Shown here in pieces: positions 34,401 through 41,641 of a stretch of DNA of 54,872 nucleotides; position 1 is the stretch's first letter, and each line of letters begins with the position of its first letter. The notes beneath the pieces are model-generated. The model did not search any database, was not told the origin of the DNA, and saw only the letters and a program-made list of their open reading frames with translations. The DNA is from Bacteroidales bacterium UBA1189 (GTDB lineage: Bacteria > Bacteroidota > Bacteroidia > Bacteroidales > Bacteroidaceae): the NCBI GenBank assembly GCA_002309805.1, contig DBYJ01000030.1:1-54872 (forward strand). The letters run 5' to 3'. The translations under genes were made by a program, and so were the position numbers.

Positions 34401-35933
34401 GAACTGGAAGGTGCAGGTGCCACGGCAACCAATAGCGTAGCCGCCAACCACATTCTGAATCTTTCCGCTCAGTCATCGTGGGGCAGCCGTGTCATCGGCG
34501 GCTTCAAAGACGGAGCTCCAACGCCCGACGAAAGCAACTACGCCCTCAGCACCATGCAGGTATCGTTGAACAACAAGCCCCAGACCAAGACCGACGATAT
34601 AGTGGAAGGTATAGCCAAGACAGAAGCTGAACTTCAGACCGCAGCCACCTATACTGGCCTTGGCTGGAATCTCAATACCATTTGGGCAATCGAAGAGGGA
34701 GAGGTTTATCCCTATCTGCTTTGGGAAGTGGACGTCAACCCTGTAACCAGCATTAGCCTGGACAAAACGACCCTACTTATTGCCGTTGGAAAGAGTGTGG
34801 TTCTTGAAACAAGCATTCAGCCGATGGGAGCCACGAACAAACGGCTCAACTGGTCAAGCAGCAATAACAATATAGCAATTGTAGAAAACGGAACGGTGAC
34901 AGCAGTTGCCGTAGGCTCAGCTACCATTACGGCCACATCGACAGACGGCAGCAACGTTAGTGCAAGCTGCGAGGTTACTGTCGTGGCCAACAAGGATGAA
35001 GCCATTGCCGAACTGCAGGCCATCGTTGACCAAGCCCAACAGCTCTATGACAATAGTACCGAGGGTGAGGACATCGGTCAGTATGCCGTAGGTGCCCGTG
35101 CCGCACTACTTGCGACCATTAACAGCGTGAGAGCGAACATCTCAAGTACGATGGAAGAAAGCATGATCACTCAGTGCACAGCAGACATCAACGCCGCAAT
35201 AGAATTGTTTGAGAGCCGAAAGGTGACAGCCGGTGAGGACACCAATATTTCGCAGCTAGACAACACAATTTATATAGAAAAAGTGGAAGCACGCGTTGGA
35301 CAAACGCTGACCCTTTCCGTCAAGATGAAGAACACCGTTGAGGCAGAAGGATTCCAATTTGATCTGTACCTGCCAGAAGGTGTGAACGTAGCAACAGATG
35401 AAGATGGCTATCCTCTTGCATCCCTTAGTACAGCACGTACGACCGCTGCAAGGACAAATCACTTTGACTCGGATTTCAAACTTGATGGAGCCTTAAATAT
35501 CCAAGCTTACTCATCAAGAGGCTATACTATCAATGGCAACGATGGAGAGGTGGCTCTTGTTACTATCACGGTATCCAGCACCATTGAGGCAGGCGAATAT
35601 CCCATCATTCTTAGGAACATTGCCGTCTCTGACAAGAATTCTGTTGCCTATACAGTGGATTATGTGAAAACCACTCTCAACATTTCCTCCTTTAAAACTG
35701 GTGATGCCAACAACGATGGGACCGTGAACGTGGGCGACCTGACTGCCATCGCTCACTACATCCTGGAAAGACCTGATCCTACGTTCAAGTTCCAAGCTGC
35801 CGACGCAAACGAAGATGGAAAAGTAAATGTGGGTGACTTGACAGCAGTTTCGCACATCATCATTTGGGGAACCATCCAGCGACCAGAGGCTGCACCGAAA
35901 AAAAGAGTCATTCAAACCATTGAACCTGATTAA
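31401..35933 (+). CDS. Large secreted GLUG-repeat protein with BIG2, cohesin-like and dockerin-like modules
   Basis: The 1510-aa protein is read from the ATG at 31401 (MKRNVLLFVVGILCSTAVFA, a clear signal peptide); the frame is open from 31350. Two blocks of GLUG-type repeats (GGLVG/GGMVG every 25-35 residues; about 90-560 and 770-1050) form beta-helices, each opened by the same unit (SDPFLIFNETQLSQV; DDPYRVYTAADLQGV). A BIG2 Ig-like domain follows (SISLDKTTLLIAVGKSVVLE, about 1113-1195), then a helical FIVAR-like linker. A cohesin-like beta-sandwich (YIEKVEARVGQTLTLSVKMK, about 1287-1430) comes next. The C-terminus has two dockerin-type Ca-binding loops, GDANNDGTVNVGDLTAI and ADANEDGKVNVGDLTAV. 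No T9SS tail is seen. A cell-surface adhesin or scaffold is the likely role. Confidence 0.88.
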   Translation: MKRNVLLFVVGILCSTAVFAQFSGSGNGTESDPFLIFNETQLSQVKNFLNQEDVYFTLMKDLDISNWINENNPSQGWVSIGIESTPFKGHFNGNGKTISGVYINRPTTQYIGFFGYVSGAEIQNLYLIGTTITGAKFVGTLAGYMENATVSNCDATMTLVKSLDTDAGGLVGKATNVPFISCDYTGVVNAVDMTAGGIVGWAAGGVTFSGCTLTGDVDAAGRIGGMVGAMDGEGSLSNCTVEGTLTGTYEVGGMVGSLRSGSSCTFYSNYHEGEITNTGDYTGGLVGVSNGSCINSMTDCSHFGKITGQSFVGGLVGAILDAEEVPEYYLSSSSETNNKNEGPFPPASYESGTTSDAKPINNCVAIGNITGANNVGGLIGQDLAAKKYAFVKSGQSNNNGSYGNRGTSRSLWRNGVRVEWSYYYFTPVDKINITAIALSNSYYSGNIHGTENVGGLVGYKEAGSVTNCYSYATLVEGRTHVGGLIGQMQGTEVGQILTLQANASINTTISATTANVGRIYGTKGNDYCTIGAMGSSQGNRALTQTKVLLCGVLQEVTDDFQNGSSMGPTELRLKATYVASGWDFENDWTMLETECFPYKRYQAAPPVIESNLVSQATSITGKSVNNGRVTLYYKDNEPMVCESDNQQWTFETEPLQSGAAVQLYTYAVGMTPSYFSITTVGYPGSGTPDDPYRVYTAADLQGVYKTGYYKMMNDIDLTEWIAENNPTGGWVSIGRNSGEATYFDGDGHTVTGLWVESTDDYTGLFSNYSTGEISNLTVRIAEGKKVKGGDYTGGLIGRNANGKIENCAVYGKVEGTLHVGGIAGIVEHSNQTSLNFEGTVSTNASNAFAGGIVGYSPSTLGTSTFNRCEAIATVNATGTASCVGGVAGAIYGGTMEKCHAETSLTVTGADSYVGGLVGWSSFAIGSSYTTGSLTASGSNSYTGGLVGWSEGPVSNCYSMATTTGTQYTGGLVGYAKSSTIDKCFARGDVYGVLYGAGLVAELEGAGATATNSVAANHILNLSAQSSWGSRVIGGFKDGAPTPDESNYALSTMQVSLNNKPQTKTDDIVEGIAKTEAELQTAATYTGLGWNLNTIWAIEEGEVYPYLLWEVDVNPVTSISLDKTTLLIAVGKSVVLETSIQPMGATNKRLNWSSSNNNIAIVENGTVTAVAVGSATITATSTDGSNVSASCEVTVVANKDEAIAELQAIVDQAQQLYDNSTEGEDIGQYAVGARAALLATINSVRANISSTMEESMITQCTADINAAIELFESRKVTAGEDTNISQLDNTIYIEKVEARVGQTLTLSVKMKNTVEAEGFQFDLYLPEGVNVATDEDGYPLASLSTARTTAARTNHFDSDFKLDGALNIQAYSSRGYTINGNDGEVALVTITVSSTIEAGEYPIILRNIAVSDKNSVAYTVDYVKTTLNISSFKTGDANNDGTVNVGDLTAIAHYILERPDPTFKFQAADANEDGKVNVGDLTAVSHIIIWGTIQRPEAAPKKRVIQTIEPD

Positions 35934-35981
35934 TCAAAAGTAAAAGTAGAAACAAACAATAACAATAATAACTGATAAAAT

Positions 35982-37232
35982 ATGAAAAAGTATTTTTCTA
36001 TGATGCTGGCCTTTTGCACAGCGCTTACGATGCACGCAGAAGTGACGGACATCACCACTCTTGACAACGTCGTTTACATCAACCCCATCACGGCTCTTGC
36101 TGGAACCCAACAGACACTGTCTGTCAAAATGAAAAATACCATTGTAGCAGAGAGCTTCGGCTTTGACCTCGTGCTGCCCGAAGGATTCACCGTTGCAATG
36201 GACGATGACGGCTTCCCCCTGGCGTTCCTCAGTACAGAACGCACGAATTCCAACAAAACGAATCATTTTGATGCTGACTTCAAGTTGGACGGTTCGCTGA
36301 ATATCCAGGCCTTTTCCACACGTGAGGATGGCACAATCAGCGGCAACGACGGCGAAGTAGCCCTGATTGTGATAGACATTGCTCCGACCGTAAACAACGG
36401 CACCTATCCTGTCCTGTTAAAGAACATTGCCATTGCCGACCAGAATTCTGTGACCTATACCACAGACGAGGTAGAAACGGCCATCACCATTGACGGCGTC
36501 GCGGACACGCGAATTGTACTTAGTGAAACATCTGCATCAATTCCTGAGGGCACAACCGAAGCCGTTGAACTGCTCGTAAAGCGTACCATCAAGTCTGATA
36601 CATGGAGCACGCTCTGCCTGCCGTTCAGCATGACAGAGGATCAGCTTACGGCAGCTTTCGGCGATGACGTGCAGCTGGCAGAGTTCATTGACTATGATGC
36701 GGAATATGATGGCGACGCTGTAACATCTATTTCCGTGAATTTTGAAAACGTGAACTTGAGCAATGGACTTGAGGCCAACTGGCCCTATCTGATAAAGGTT
36801 TCAAACCTTGTGGAAGAGTTTTCGCTGACGGCTAAAGTAGAGCCGGACGAGGATGCCGCAGTGGCTGAATACGACAATGGCTTAACGGGAAAACGTCGTG
36901 TGGTTTGGGGACAGTTTATCGGCACACTCCACGCTGGAGATGAGATTCCTAATATGAATCTATTTATCAGCGACAATAACTTTTACTATTCAACAGGCAA
37001 TACCACCATTAATGCCTTCCGCGCATATCTGTGGTTTGATGATAAACTAAGTGATACGGCAAGCGCCAATGGCATTTCTCTGAGAATAGGCGGTGAATCC
37101 ACCCATGTGGATGGCATAACGACTACGGCAGAAAGGAATGTCTATGACCTTAGCGGACGCAAGCTACTTTCTGACAAGAACCTTGAAAAAGGTGTCTATA
37201 TCATGAACAGCAAGAAAGTTGTCGTAAAGTAA
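35982..37232 (+). CDS. Secreted cohesin-like protein
   Basis: The 416-aa protein starts with a signal peptide (MKKYFSMMLAFCTALTMHA). Residues about 22-165 are closely similar to the cohesin-like domain of the preceding gene: GTQQTLSVKMKNTIVAESFG, FTVAMDDDGFPLAFLSTERT, KTNHFDADFKLDGSLNIQAF and NDGEVALI all align. A beta-rich middle (SDTWSTLCLPFSMTEDQL) of a type common in Prevotella surface proteins follows. The end (NVYDLSGRKLL...GVYIMNSKKVVV) resembles a short type IX sorting or terminal beta-sandwich. It starts 48 bp after the GLUG protein. A receptor for dockerin-like modules is plausible but unproven. Confidence 0.85.
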   Translation: MKKYFSMMLAFCTALTMHAEVTDITTLDNVVYINPITALAGTQQTLSVKMKNTIVAESFGFDLVLPEGFTVAMDDDGFPLAFLSTERTNSNKTNHFDADFKLDGSLNIQAFSTREDGTISGNDGEVALIVIDIAPTVNNGTYPVLLKNIAIADQNSVTYTTDEVETAITIDGVADTRIVLSETSASIPEGTTEAVELLVKRTIKSDTWSTLCLPFSMTEDQLTAAFGDDVQLAEFIDYDAEYDGDAVTSISVNFENVNLSNGLEANWPYLIKVSNLVEEFSLTAKVEPDEDAAVAEYDNGLTGKRRVVWGQFIGTLHAGDEIPNMNLFISDNNFYYSTGNTTINAFRAYLWFDDKLSDTASANGISLRIGGESTHVDGITTTAERNVYDLSGRKLLSDKNLEKGVYIMNSKKVVVK

Positions 37233-37268
37233 ATCAAACAATAAGCCCAATTAAAAAATATAGCAAAA

Positions 37269-37448
37269 ATGAAAAAGAATTATATTGAACCTGCAATCTG
37301 TGTGTACCGCGTCGAGGAATCCATGCCCATAGCAACCAGTCCTGGCATTACCAGTGAAAAAGGAATTGGCTGGGGCGGATATGATAACACTGGACGCCCC
37401 GCAGATGCAAGAGAGCGCAGAAGAAACGGCTTCCGCAACGAGTGGTAA
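37269..37448 (+). CDS. Small protein of the MKKxYIEP type (59 aa)
   Basis: ATG 37269 to TAA 37446-37448 encodes MKKNYIEPAICVYRVEESMP and a Gly/Arg-rich tail (GIGWGGYDNTGRPADARERR). Short proteins starting MKKxYIxP and followed by IATSPG-like segments are frequent after secreted-protein genes in Prevotella and Bacteroides; their role is not known. It starts 36 bp after the cohesin-like gene and is followed at once by a strong hairpin, so it closes the transcript. Confidence 0.7.
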   Translation: MKKNYIEPAICVYRVEESMPIATSPGITSEKGIGWGGYDNTGRPADARERRRNGFRNEW

Positions 37449-37485
37449 GCGCGTTACACGTCAGCAGATATCCTATTAATAGAAA

Positions 37486-37523
37486 TCTCCCCGCCTTGGT
37501 TTTTCGGTGCCAAGGCGGGGAGA
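37486..37523. terminator. Strong hairpin ending the secreted-protein cluster
   Basis: Perfect 14-bp arms TCTCCCCGCCTTGG (37486-37499) and the complement (37510-37523) enclose a 10-nt loop. The downstream T-run is weak on the plus strand (ATGATTTTC) and also weak on the minus strand, so it may act in both directions. Confidence 0.75.
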
Positions 37524-37546
37524 ATGATTTTCAAATTACTAAAAAC

Positions 37547-37804
37547 TCAGAGTGTATTCATCTCCATCCTTGAAAGCATTGCTTTCCTCGTGTAGGTGTA
37601 GGTAAGGAAAATGTCGCCTTTTTCTGTCGGCTTCAACTCATAGGCATAGCGATGGCTATTGACTGCATGGGGATATTTACTTATTTTGTGGCCTTTCATG
37701 TCATAGCAGCTTATTTTCGTTGTCAATGAGTGGGTATTATCTGACATCAGAATGACAATATCAAAGAATAATGTTTTTTCATCGCAGTGAAAAGAGTTAA
37801 TCAT
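37547..37804 (-). CDS. Doubtful 85-aa frame, possibly a gene remnant
   Basis: The frame has a protein-like core (SCYDMKGHKISKYPHAVNSH, FLTYTYTRK), but its ATG and first codons lie in the 22-bp repeat array at 37780-37867. There is no promoter of the local consensus and no signal peptide. It could be the end of a secreted protein whose 5' part was lost, or chance. Confidence 0.3.
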   Translation of the reverse strand: MINSFHCDEKTLFFDIVILMSDNTHSLTTKISCYDMKGHKISKYPHAVNSHRYAYELKPTEKGDIFLTYTYTRKAMLSRMEMNTL

Positions 37805-37867
37805 TGCAATGAAAAGAGTTAATCATTGCAATGAAAACAATCTTTCATTGCGATGAAAATTTTCTAT
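37780..37867. repeat. Four 22-bp tandem units with CATTGCAATG palindrome
   Basis: Units at 37780-37801, 37802-37823, 37824-37845 and 37846-37867. The first two share ATGAAAAGAGTTAAT apart from single changes, and the later two diverge at the 3' part but keep CATTGCRATGAAAA. The middle units carry a perfect 10-bp palindrome. Confidence 0.85.
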
Positions 37868-38479
37868 CCCTTGATTCTGCACAGAAAACGAACCTTTTAC
37901 GCATGGCAGAAATAAGCCTTTTTCAGATAGGAGAATGACCTCCCCTTTCAACCTAAATCTAAAGACTGATTTGGGGTTAACGAAAAATTACGTGAGATCG
38001 GTATAAGAAAGTTGTCGAAAAAGCTGTAGGAGTGCGGTATTCCTATGAATGCTTTCGCATGCGTATGAATAGTTCGGTCAGAGGTATGTCATCGCGCCTC
38101 ACGTTGACAATCAGCAAAAAAGCGAACGTTTCCCCTTCTCCTGAAAAAACCGATGGCATTAGGATTATTTGCCCACCTTAGGCAAATAATCCTAATCGTC
38201 CTCGTATTACGCAAAAAACTTCGTGCACGATGACATACCTCTGATCAAACTTTTTTTTAGGAGAACACCCTGCCATCCGTCACCTACCGACAAAACAGGG
38301 ACGACAGGCTGCTTTTCTCCGTAATCCATTTGCAATCCGCACCTGCCTTACAGCGTTAAACTTTAATTTTGTAGCGTTTAACGTTAATTTTGCGACGTCA
38401 AACGCAGGCGAAATAGAGTTTAACTCTACAGAATTAATATCAAACGTTACGGAGTATTGCCAAAACCTTTTTTCACTTT

Positions 38480-38533
38480 TTATATGCCGAGGGCGGTTTT
38501 CCATGTGGAATAGTCGGCGCCGGAGGGAGTGGA
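38480..38533 (-). pseudogene. Relic of the 3' end of an LRR gene
   Basis: On the minus strand it reads HSTPSGADYSTWKTALGI and a stop, nearly the same as the end of the 437-aa LRR protein at 38929 (PAGADYSSWKTALGI). The match stops where the 73-bp element begins, so a copy of the gene was lost or cut here. Confidence 0.75.
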
Positions 38534-38606
38534 GTGACGGGTTGTGAAACGGCGATTGCTCGTACAAAGTGGCGTTTGCTGAGTGGTTTTCTTTTTAACC
38601 CGTCAC
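38534..38606. repeat. 73-bp element, copy 1, with GTGACGGGTT inverted ends
   Basis: It begins GTGACGGGTT and ends AACCCGTCAC. Its reverse complement matches the first 30 or so bases of copy 2 with few changes, while the interior differs. Confidence 0.75.
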
Positions 38607-38795
38607 TACAACTTGAAGAATGAAAGATGGAGAAATGAAAACTGTAAGTAGATTTTGACATATAATGTCTGACTTTGCGCGCATAGAGTTTGATTCTATT
38701 TAGATAGCGTTTGATTCTGAGCTCGTAGAATCAAACGTTGTGGAAATAACGTTTGATAATAACCGTAAGCGGCAGGCTCGAAATAGGCCAAAGTA

Positions 38796-38868
38796 GTGAC
38801 GGGTTGAAAAGAAAACCGCCCAGCAGCGAAGAGTTTGTTATAGGAAAAGAGGGTATGCGACCCGTCAC
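38796..38868. repeat. 73-bp element, copy 2, opposite orientation
   Basis: It begins GTGACGGGTT and ends GACCCGTCAC, has the same 73-bp length as copy 1 and is inverted relative to it. The shared block GAAAACCRCYCAGCA lies next to the same end. This resembles REPIN- or MITE-like pairs. Confidence 0.75.
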
Positions 38869-38928
38869 TATCAAGACATGAAAGTCTCTCCTATCTTGGT
38901 CACATCGCACCAACGCGGAGAAAAGACT

Positions 38929-40242
38929 TTATATGCCGAGGGCGGTTTTCCAGGAGGAGTAGTCGGCACCTGCGGGATAGGTAAGGCGGACGGTGGAAGG
39001 AGGTATGCCGATGAATACGTCGTCTTCGAGATGAGGGGCGATTGAGGCATGACAATCTATGTGGAGCAAGGCAGTACAGTATTCAAAGGCTTCCATGCCA
39101 ACTTCAGTGAGCGTAGAGGGAAGGGTGACCGCTTGCAGGGAAGAGCAGTCATGAAAAGCACACATTTCGATTTGAGTGACGCCCTCGGGGATGAAGATTT
39201 CCTTCAACGAATGGCAATCGGAAAAAGCAGACGTCTCTATTTCTTTCAACCCTTCGGGAAGATTGATGCGGACGAGGGCTTCACATTCGGCAAAAGCATA
39301 GGCTTTTATATATTTGATGTCACCCAGAATAGTACAAGAGTGGAGGCCGGAACAATAGCAGAACAATTCGCCTTCGATGCTGGTGACACCCCGAGGTAGT
39401 ACGATTTCCTGCAAATGGCTGCATCCCCAAAAAGCGGCACTTCCGATGGAGGTGAGCCTTTCAGGTAAGACAATCGCTGTCAGAGCGGGACAGCGATCGA
39501 AGGTGTAGTTTCCAATGGACGTGCAGCTTTCTGGCAAACTGATGGAAGCCAGAAGCGGACAGTCGCGGAAAGCGCAGTTGCCGATATGGGTAATGCCCTC
39601 CCCTATTTCTACGCTGCGCAGGCTATCGCGATACTCCAGCCAGGCTTCAGGCATACCTTCGCGACGGAATCCCTTCATGCGGCCATTACCTGAAATGGTG
39701 AGCTCCCAAGTTGTCATGTCAAGCGTCCACGACAAGGTGTCATTGTCAAAGATAAGGATGTCAGACACCAGTTCATGAGGAGGCTCAGACGCACCTTTCC
39801 GAAGGATGAACCCCAATCCCACACCTATCAAAATCAGCAAGGCAGCAACAGCCAGTACAAGAGTCGGATTCTTTTTCCATTTATTCTCTTTATTCGTATT
39901 TGTCCCTCCCCGCAAGTTTGATTTCACATTGTTTACAGAATCGTAAATACCAGAAGAAACCCCTTCGGATGGAGCAGCAGAATCCGCTAAAGCGTCTGCC
40001 TTGGAAACGAATTCCTTCCACCCTGTATAGCCTGCATAGCGAGCCAAATTAGAAAGGGTGTCCTGACGAGGCGAACTGGTGTTTTTTACATGGCCCCAGA
40101 TACGCATCAGTGTATAGCTGCTAATGTTCTTCCCTGTCGCCTTTTGTATCTCCAACGCCAGCTCATTGTAATCGACAGGAGATTCTGGTTGACGCCCATA
40201 ACGCCGCTCAATTTCGGTTTTCAACAGTTGAAGATAATCCAT
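38929..40242 (-). CDS. HTH-like / membrane segment / BspA-type LRR protein, second gene
   Basis: The 437-aa protein has a soluble N-terminus (1-80: LQLLKTEIERRYG, SSYTLMRIWGHVKN, LSNLARYAGYTGWKEFVSKA) that looks like a DNA-binding helical domain. A polar linker and one membrane helix (TLVLAVAALLILIGVGLGF, about 127-147) follow. A DTLSWTLD...LTISGNGRM strand block comes next, then about nine BspA/LRR_5 repeats (ISLPESCTSIGNYTFDRCPA). There is no signal peptide, so the helix should leave the N-terminus inside and the LRRs in the periplasm. That architecture suggests a one-component transmembrane sensor-regulator, though the DNA-binding role is inferred. It is a tandem duplicate of the gene 55 bp upstream. 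Confidence 0.82.
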   Translation of the reverse strand: MDYLQLLKTEIERRYGRQPESPVDYNELALEIQKATGKNISSYTLMRIWGHVKNTSSPRQDTLSNLARYAGYTGWKEFVSKADALADSAAPSEGVSSGIYDSVNNVKSNLRGGTNTNKENKWKKNPTLVLAVAALLILIGVGLGFILRKGASEPPHELVSDILIFDNDTLSWTLDMTTWELTISGNGRMKGFRREGMPEAWLEYRDSLRSVEIGEGITHIGNCAFRDCPLLASISLPESCTSIGNYTFDRCPALTAIVLPERLTSIGSAAFWGCSHLQEIVLPRGVTSIEGELFCYCSGLHSCTILGDIKYIKAYAFAECEALVRINLPEGLKEIETSAFSDCHSLKEIFIPEGVTQIEMCAFHDCSSLQAVTLPSTLTEVGMEAFEYCTALLHIDCHASIAPHLEDDVFIGIPPSTVRLTYPAGADYSSWKTALGI

Positions 40243-40264
40243 AAGGGTGAAAAATTAAAAAATT

Positions 40265-40299
40265 AGGAATGAGGAATGAAGAATTAGGAATGAGGAATT
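40265..40299. repeat. 7-bp tandem repeat AGGAATG between the two LRR genes
   Basis: Five 7-bp units (AGGAATG, AGGAATG, AAGAATT, AGGAATG, AGGAATT) fill most of the 55-bp gap and touch the stop codon of the upstream LRR gene (40298-40300). Confidence 0.85.
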
Positions 40300-41368
40300 A
40301 ATACTTGAGGTTGAGGTTATCGCAATCTTCGAAAGCACTTTCATCTATTCTTTCCAAAGTGGAAGGCAAAGTGACATGTCGTAGCGCAGTACATCCCTGA
40401 AATGTATAATCACTAATGACTCTTACGCCTTCGGGAATGACAATCTCTTCCAAAGAACGACAGTTATCAAAGCAATGCCCTCCTATCTTCAACAACGAAG
40501 GGGGCAGCATGATATTTGTGAGATTGTGGCAATGGGCAAAGACGTTACGGTCTAACCACATAATACTATCACTAAGGAACACACACGTGCGGAGACGATA
40601 ACAGCAGGCAAAGGCTTCAAAACGAATGATCTTAACGCCACTAGGCACCACCATGTTGTTAAGACGGAGACATTCCTTAAAAGCACCGCTACCAATGGAA
40701 ACAAGACTTTCAGGAAGGGTGACATCCTTGATATTAGAACAGTAGTAGAAAGCATTATTGCCAATGGAGGTCACTCCCTCGTTGACGATGACTCTACGCA
40801 AGCTATCGCGGTAGACGAGCCATGCCTCAGCAACGTCATCAATAAGAAAGTCCCTCATACTACCCTTTCCACCAATTGTCAAAGTCCATGATGCCTCGTC
40901 GATTATCCACGTAAGGGTATCACCGCCCTGTACGACGATGCCAGACAACAGCTCTCGCGAAGAAGTTTGCTCTGCCTGACGGCTGAAGAACCACAACCCT
41001 ACACCGAGAAAGATGACAATCGCTGCTACATAAGAAAGGCTCTTCGTCCACTTTCGGGAAGCATTTCGCGTTTTTTGAGCGACTTCCTTTTCTTCCACTT
41101 GATGAGTTTGCGTTTGGGAAAGAAAATTGCCCCATCCTGCATAACCCACATAGCGGGCCATAATAGAAAGAGTGTTGATAGCAGGATTGCCATTGTTCTC
41201 TACATTCCCAAACAGACGCCTCAGCGTATAGACACTGAGCCGGCTGCCAGTTTGTTGTTCAATGGATGCAGACAATTCCTCAAAATCCGTCTGGCTCCAT
41301 GGTTCCTTACCATAGCACCGCAGCACCTCTGTCTTCAACTTGTCTAAATGCTCCACGCTTTTTTCCAT
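40298..41368 (-). CDS. HTH-like / membrane segment / BspA-type LRR protein, first gene
   Basis: The 356-aa protein has the same order as its neighbour: an N-terminal helical domain (LDKLKTEVLRCYG, LSVYTLRRLFGNVEN, LSIMARYVGYAGWGNFLSQT), a membrane helix (SLSYVAAIVIFLGVGLWFF, about 110-128), the DTLTWIIDEASWTLTIGGKG strand block and about seven LRR_5 repeats. It ends inside a last repeat (FEDCDNLNLKY), shorter than its neighbour. The ATG at 41368 sits directly after a TAAATTTG -7 box, so the mRNA would be almost leaderless; an in-frame GTG four codons later (41356) aligns better with the paralogue and may be the real start. It is the first gene of a two-gene operon. Confidence 0.8.
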   Translation of the reverse strand: MEKSVEHLDKLKTEVLRCYGKEPWSQTDFEELSASIEQQTGSRLSVYTLRRLFGNVENNGNPAINTLSIMARYVGYAGWGNFLSQTQTHQVEEKEVAQKTRNASRKWTKSLSYVAAIVIFLGVGLWFFSRQAEQTSSRELLSGIVVQGGDTLTWIIDEASWTLTIGGKGSMRDFLIDDVAEAWLVYRDSLRRVIVNEGVTSIGNNAFYYCSNIKDVTLPESLVSIGSGAFKECLRLNNMVVPSGVKIIRFEAFACCYRLRTCVFLSDSIMWLDRNVFAHCHNLTNIMLPPSLLKIGGHCFDNCRSLEEIVIPEGVRVISDYTFQGCTALRHVTLPSTLERIDESAFEDCDNLNLKY

Positions 41369-41372
41369 GCTG

Positions 41373-41444
41373 CAAATTTACGCATTTTTTCGTCTCGCAA
41401 TGGCTCGCAAAACACTTTTTCTTTGGTTTGCGAGAGTTTGCGAT
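41373..41444 (-). promoter_or_regulatory. Promoter region of the LRR pair with CTCGCAA inverted repeat, copy B
   Basis: The -7 box TAAATTTG lies at 41380-41373 (minus). Upstream of it, CTCGCAA at 41394 and 41404 faces TTGCGAG at 41428 and TTGCGAT at 41438, with 10-bp spacing on each side and a 17-bp gap. It covers the expected -33 position, so a bound protein could repress. Copy A lies at 30876-30927; over the 22 bp from 41429 (30912 in copy A) 20 are identical. Confidence 0.65.
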
Positions 41445-41511
41445 GGATTGATAAGGAAAAAGCAGGATAAAAAGACTAAAGATTACCGACACTTTGACAA
41501 ATGTCTTCGCA

Positions 41512-41558
41512 CGTCACGACTCAGCCAACCAAACAAGCTTGTTGGCGCACGCTGCTCC
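41512..41558. repeat. Fragment related to the interior of the 19950-20218 element
   Basis: The 47 bp here align with 20048-20095: CGTCRCGACTC at one end, AAACAAG in the middle and CGCTGCTCC at the other end are shared, with changes between. No inverted ends are found, so it is a fragment or a shared hairpin motif. Confidence 0.55.
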
Positions 41559-41592
41559 ATACGTAATATTTTTAGCAAAAGAAAGAGAAATG

Positions 41593-41624
41593 TTTGGCGA
41601 TGTGCGAAAATGTGCGTACCTTCG
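41593..41624 (+). promoter_or_regulatory. Promoter of lptB
   Basis: TTTG at 41593-41596, 20 bp, TACCTTCG at 41617-41624 (one change from consensus). It rules out a start codon before about 41630. Confidence 0.6.
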
Positions 41625-41641
41625 TGGCCAAATTGCATAAA

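Larger units (their letters stand above)
37868..38928. other. Gene-free, repeat-rich stretch
   Basis: No credible gene. It contains many GTTTAAC and GTTTGAT words (38350-38450, 38680-38755), a relic of the 3' end of an LRR gene (38480-38533) and two 73-bp elements in opposite orientation (38534-38606, 38796-38868). Confidence 0.7.

Noticed and set aside
41594..41641. LptB start at 41594
   Set aside because: It lies inside the promoter (-33 at 41593, -7 at 41617); starts at 41642 or 41663 fit LptB length.
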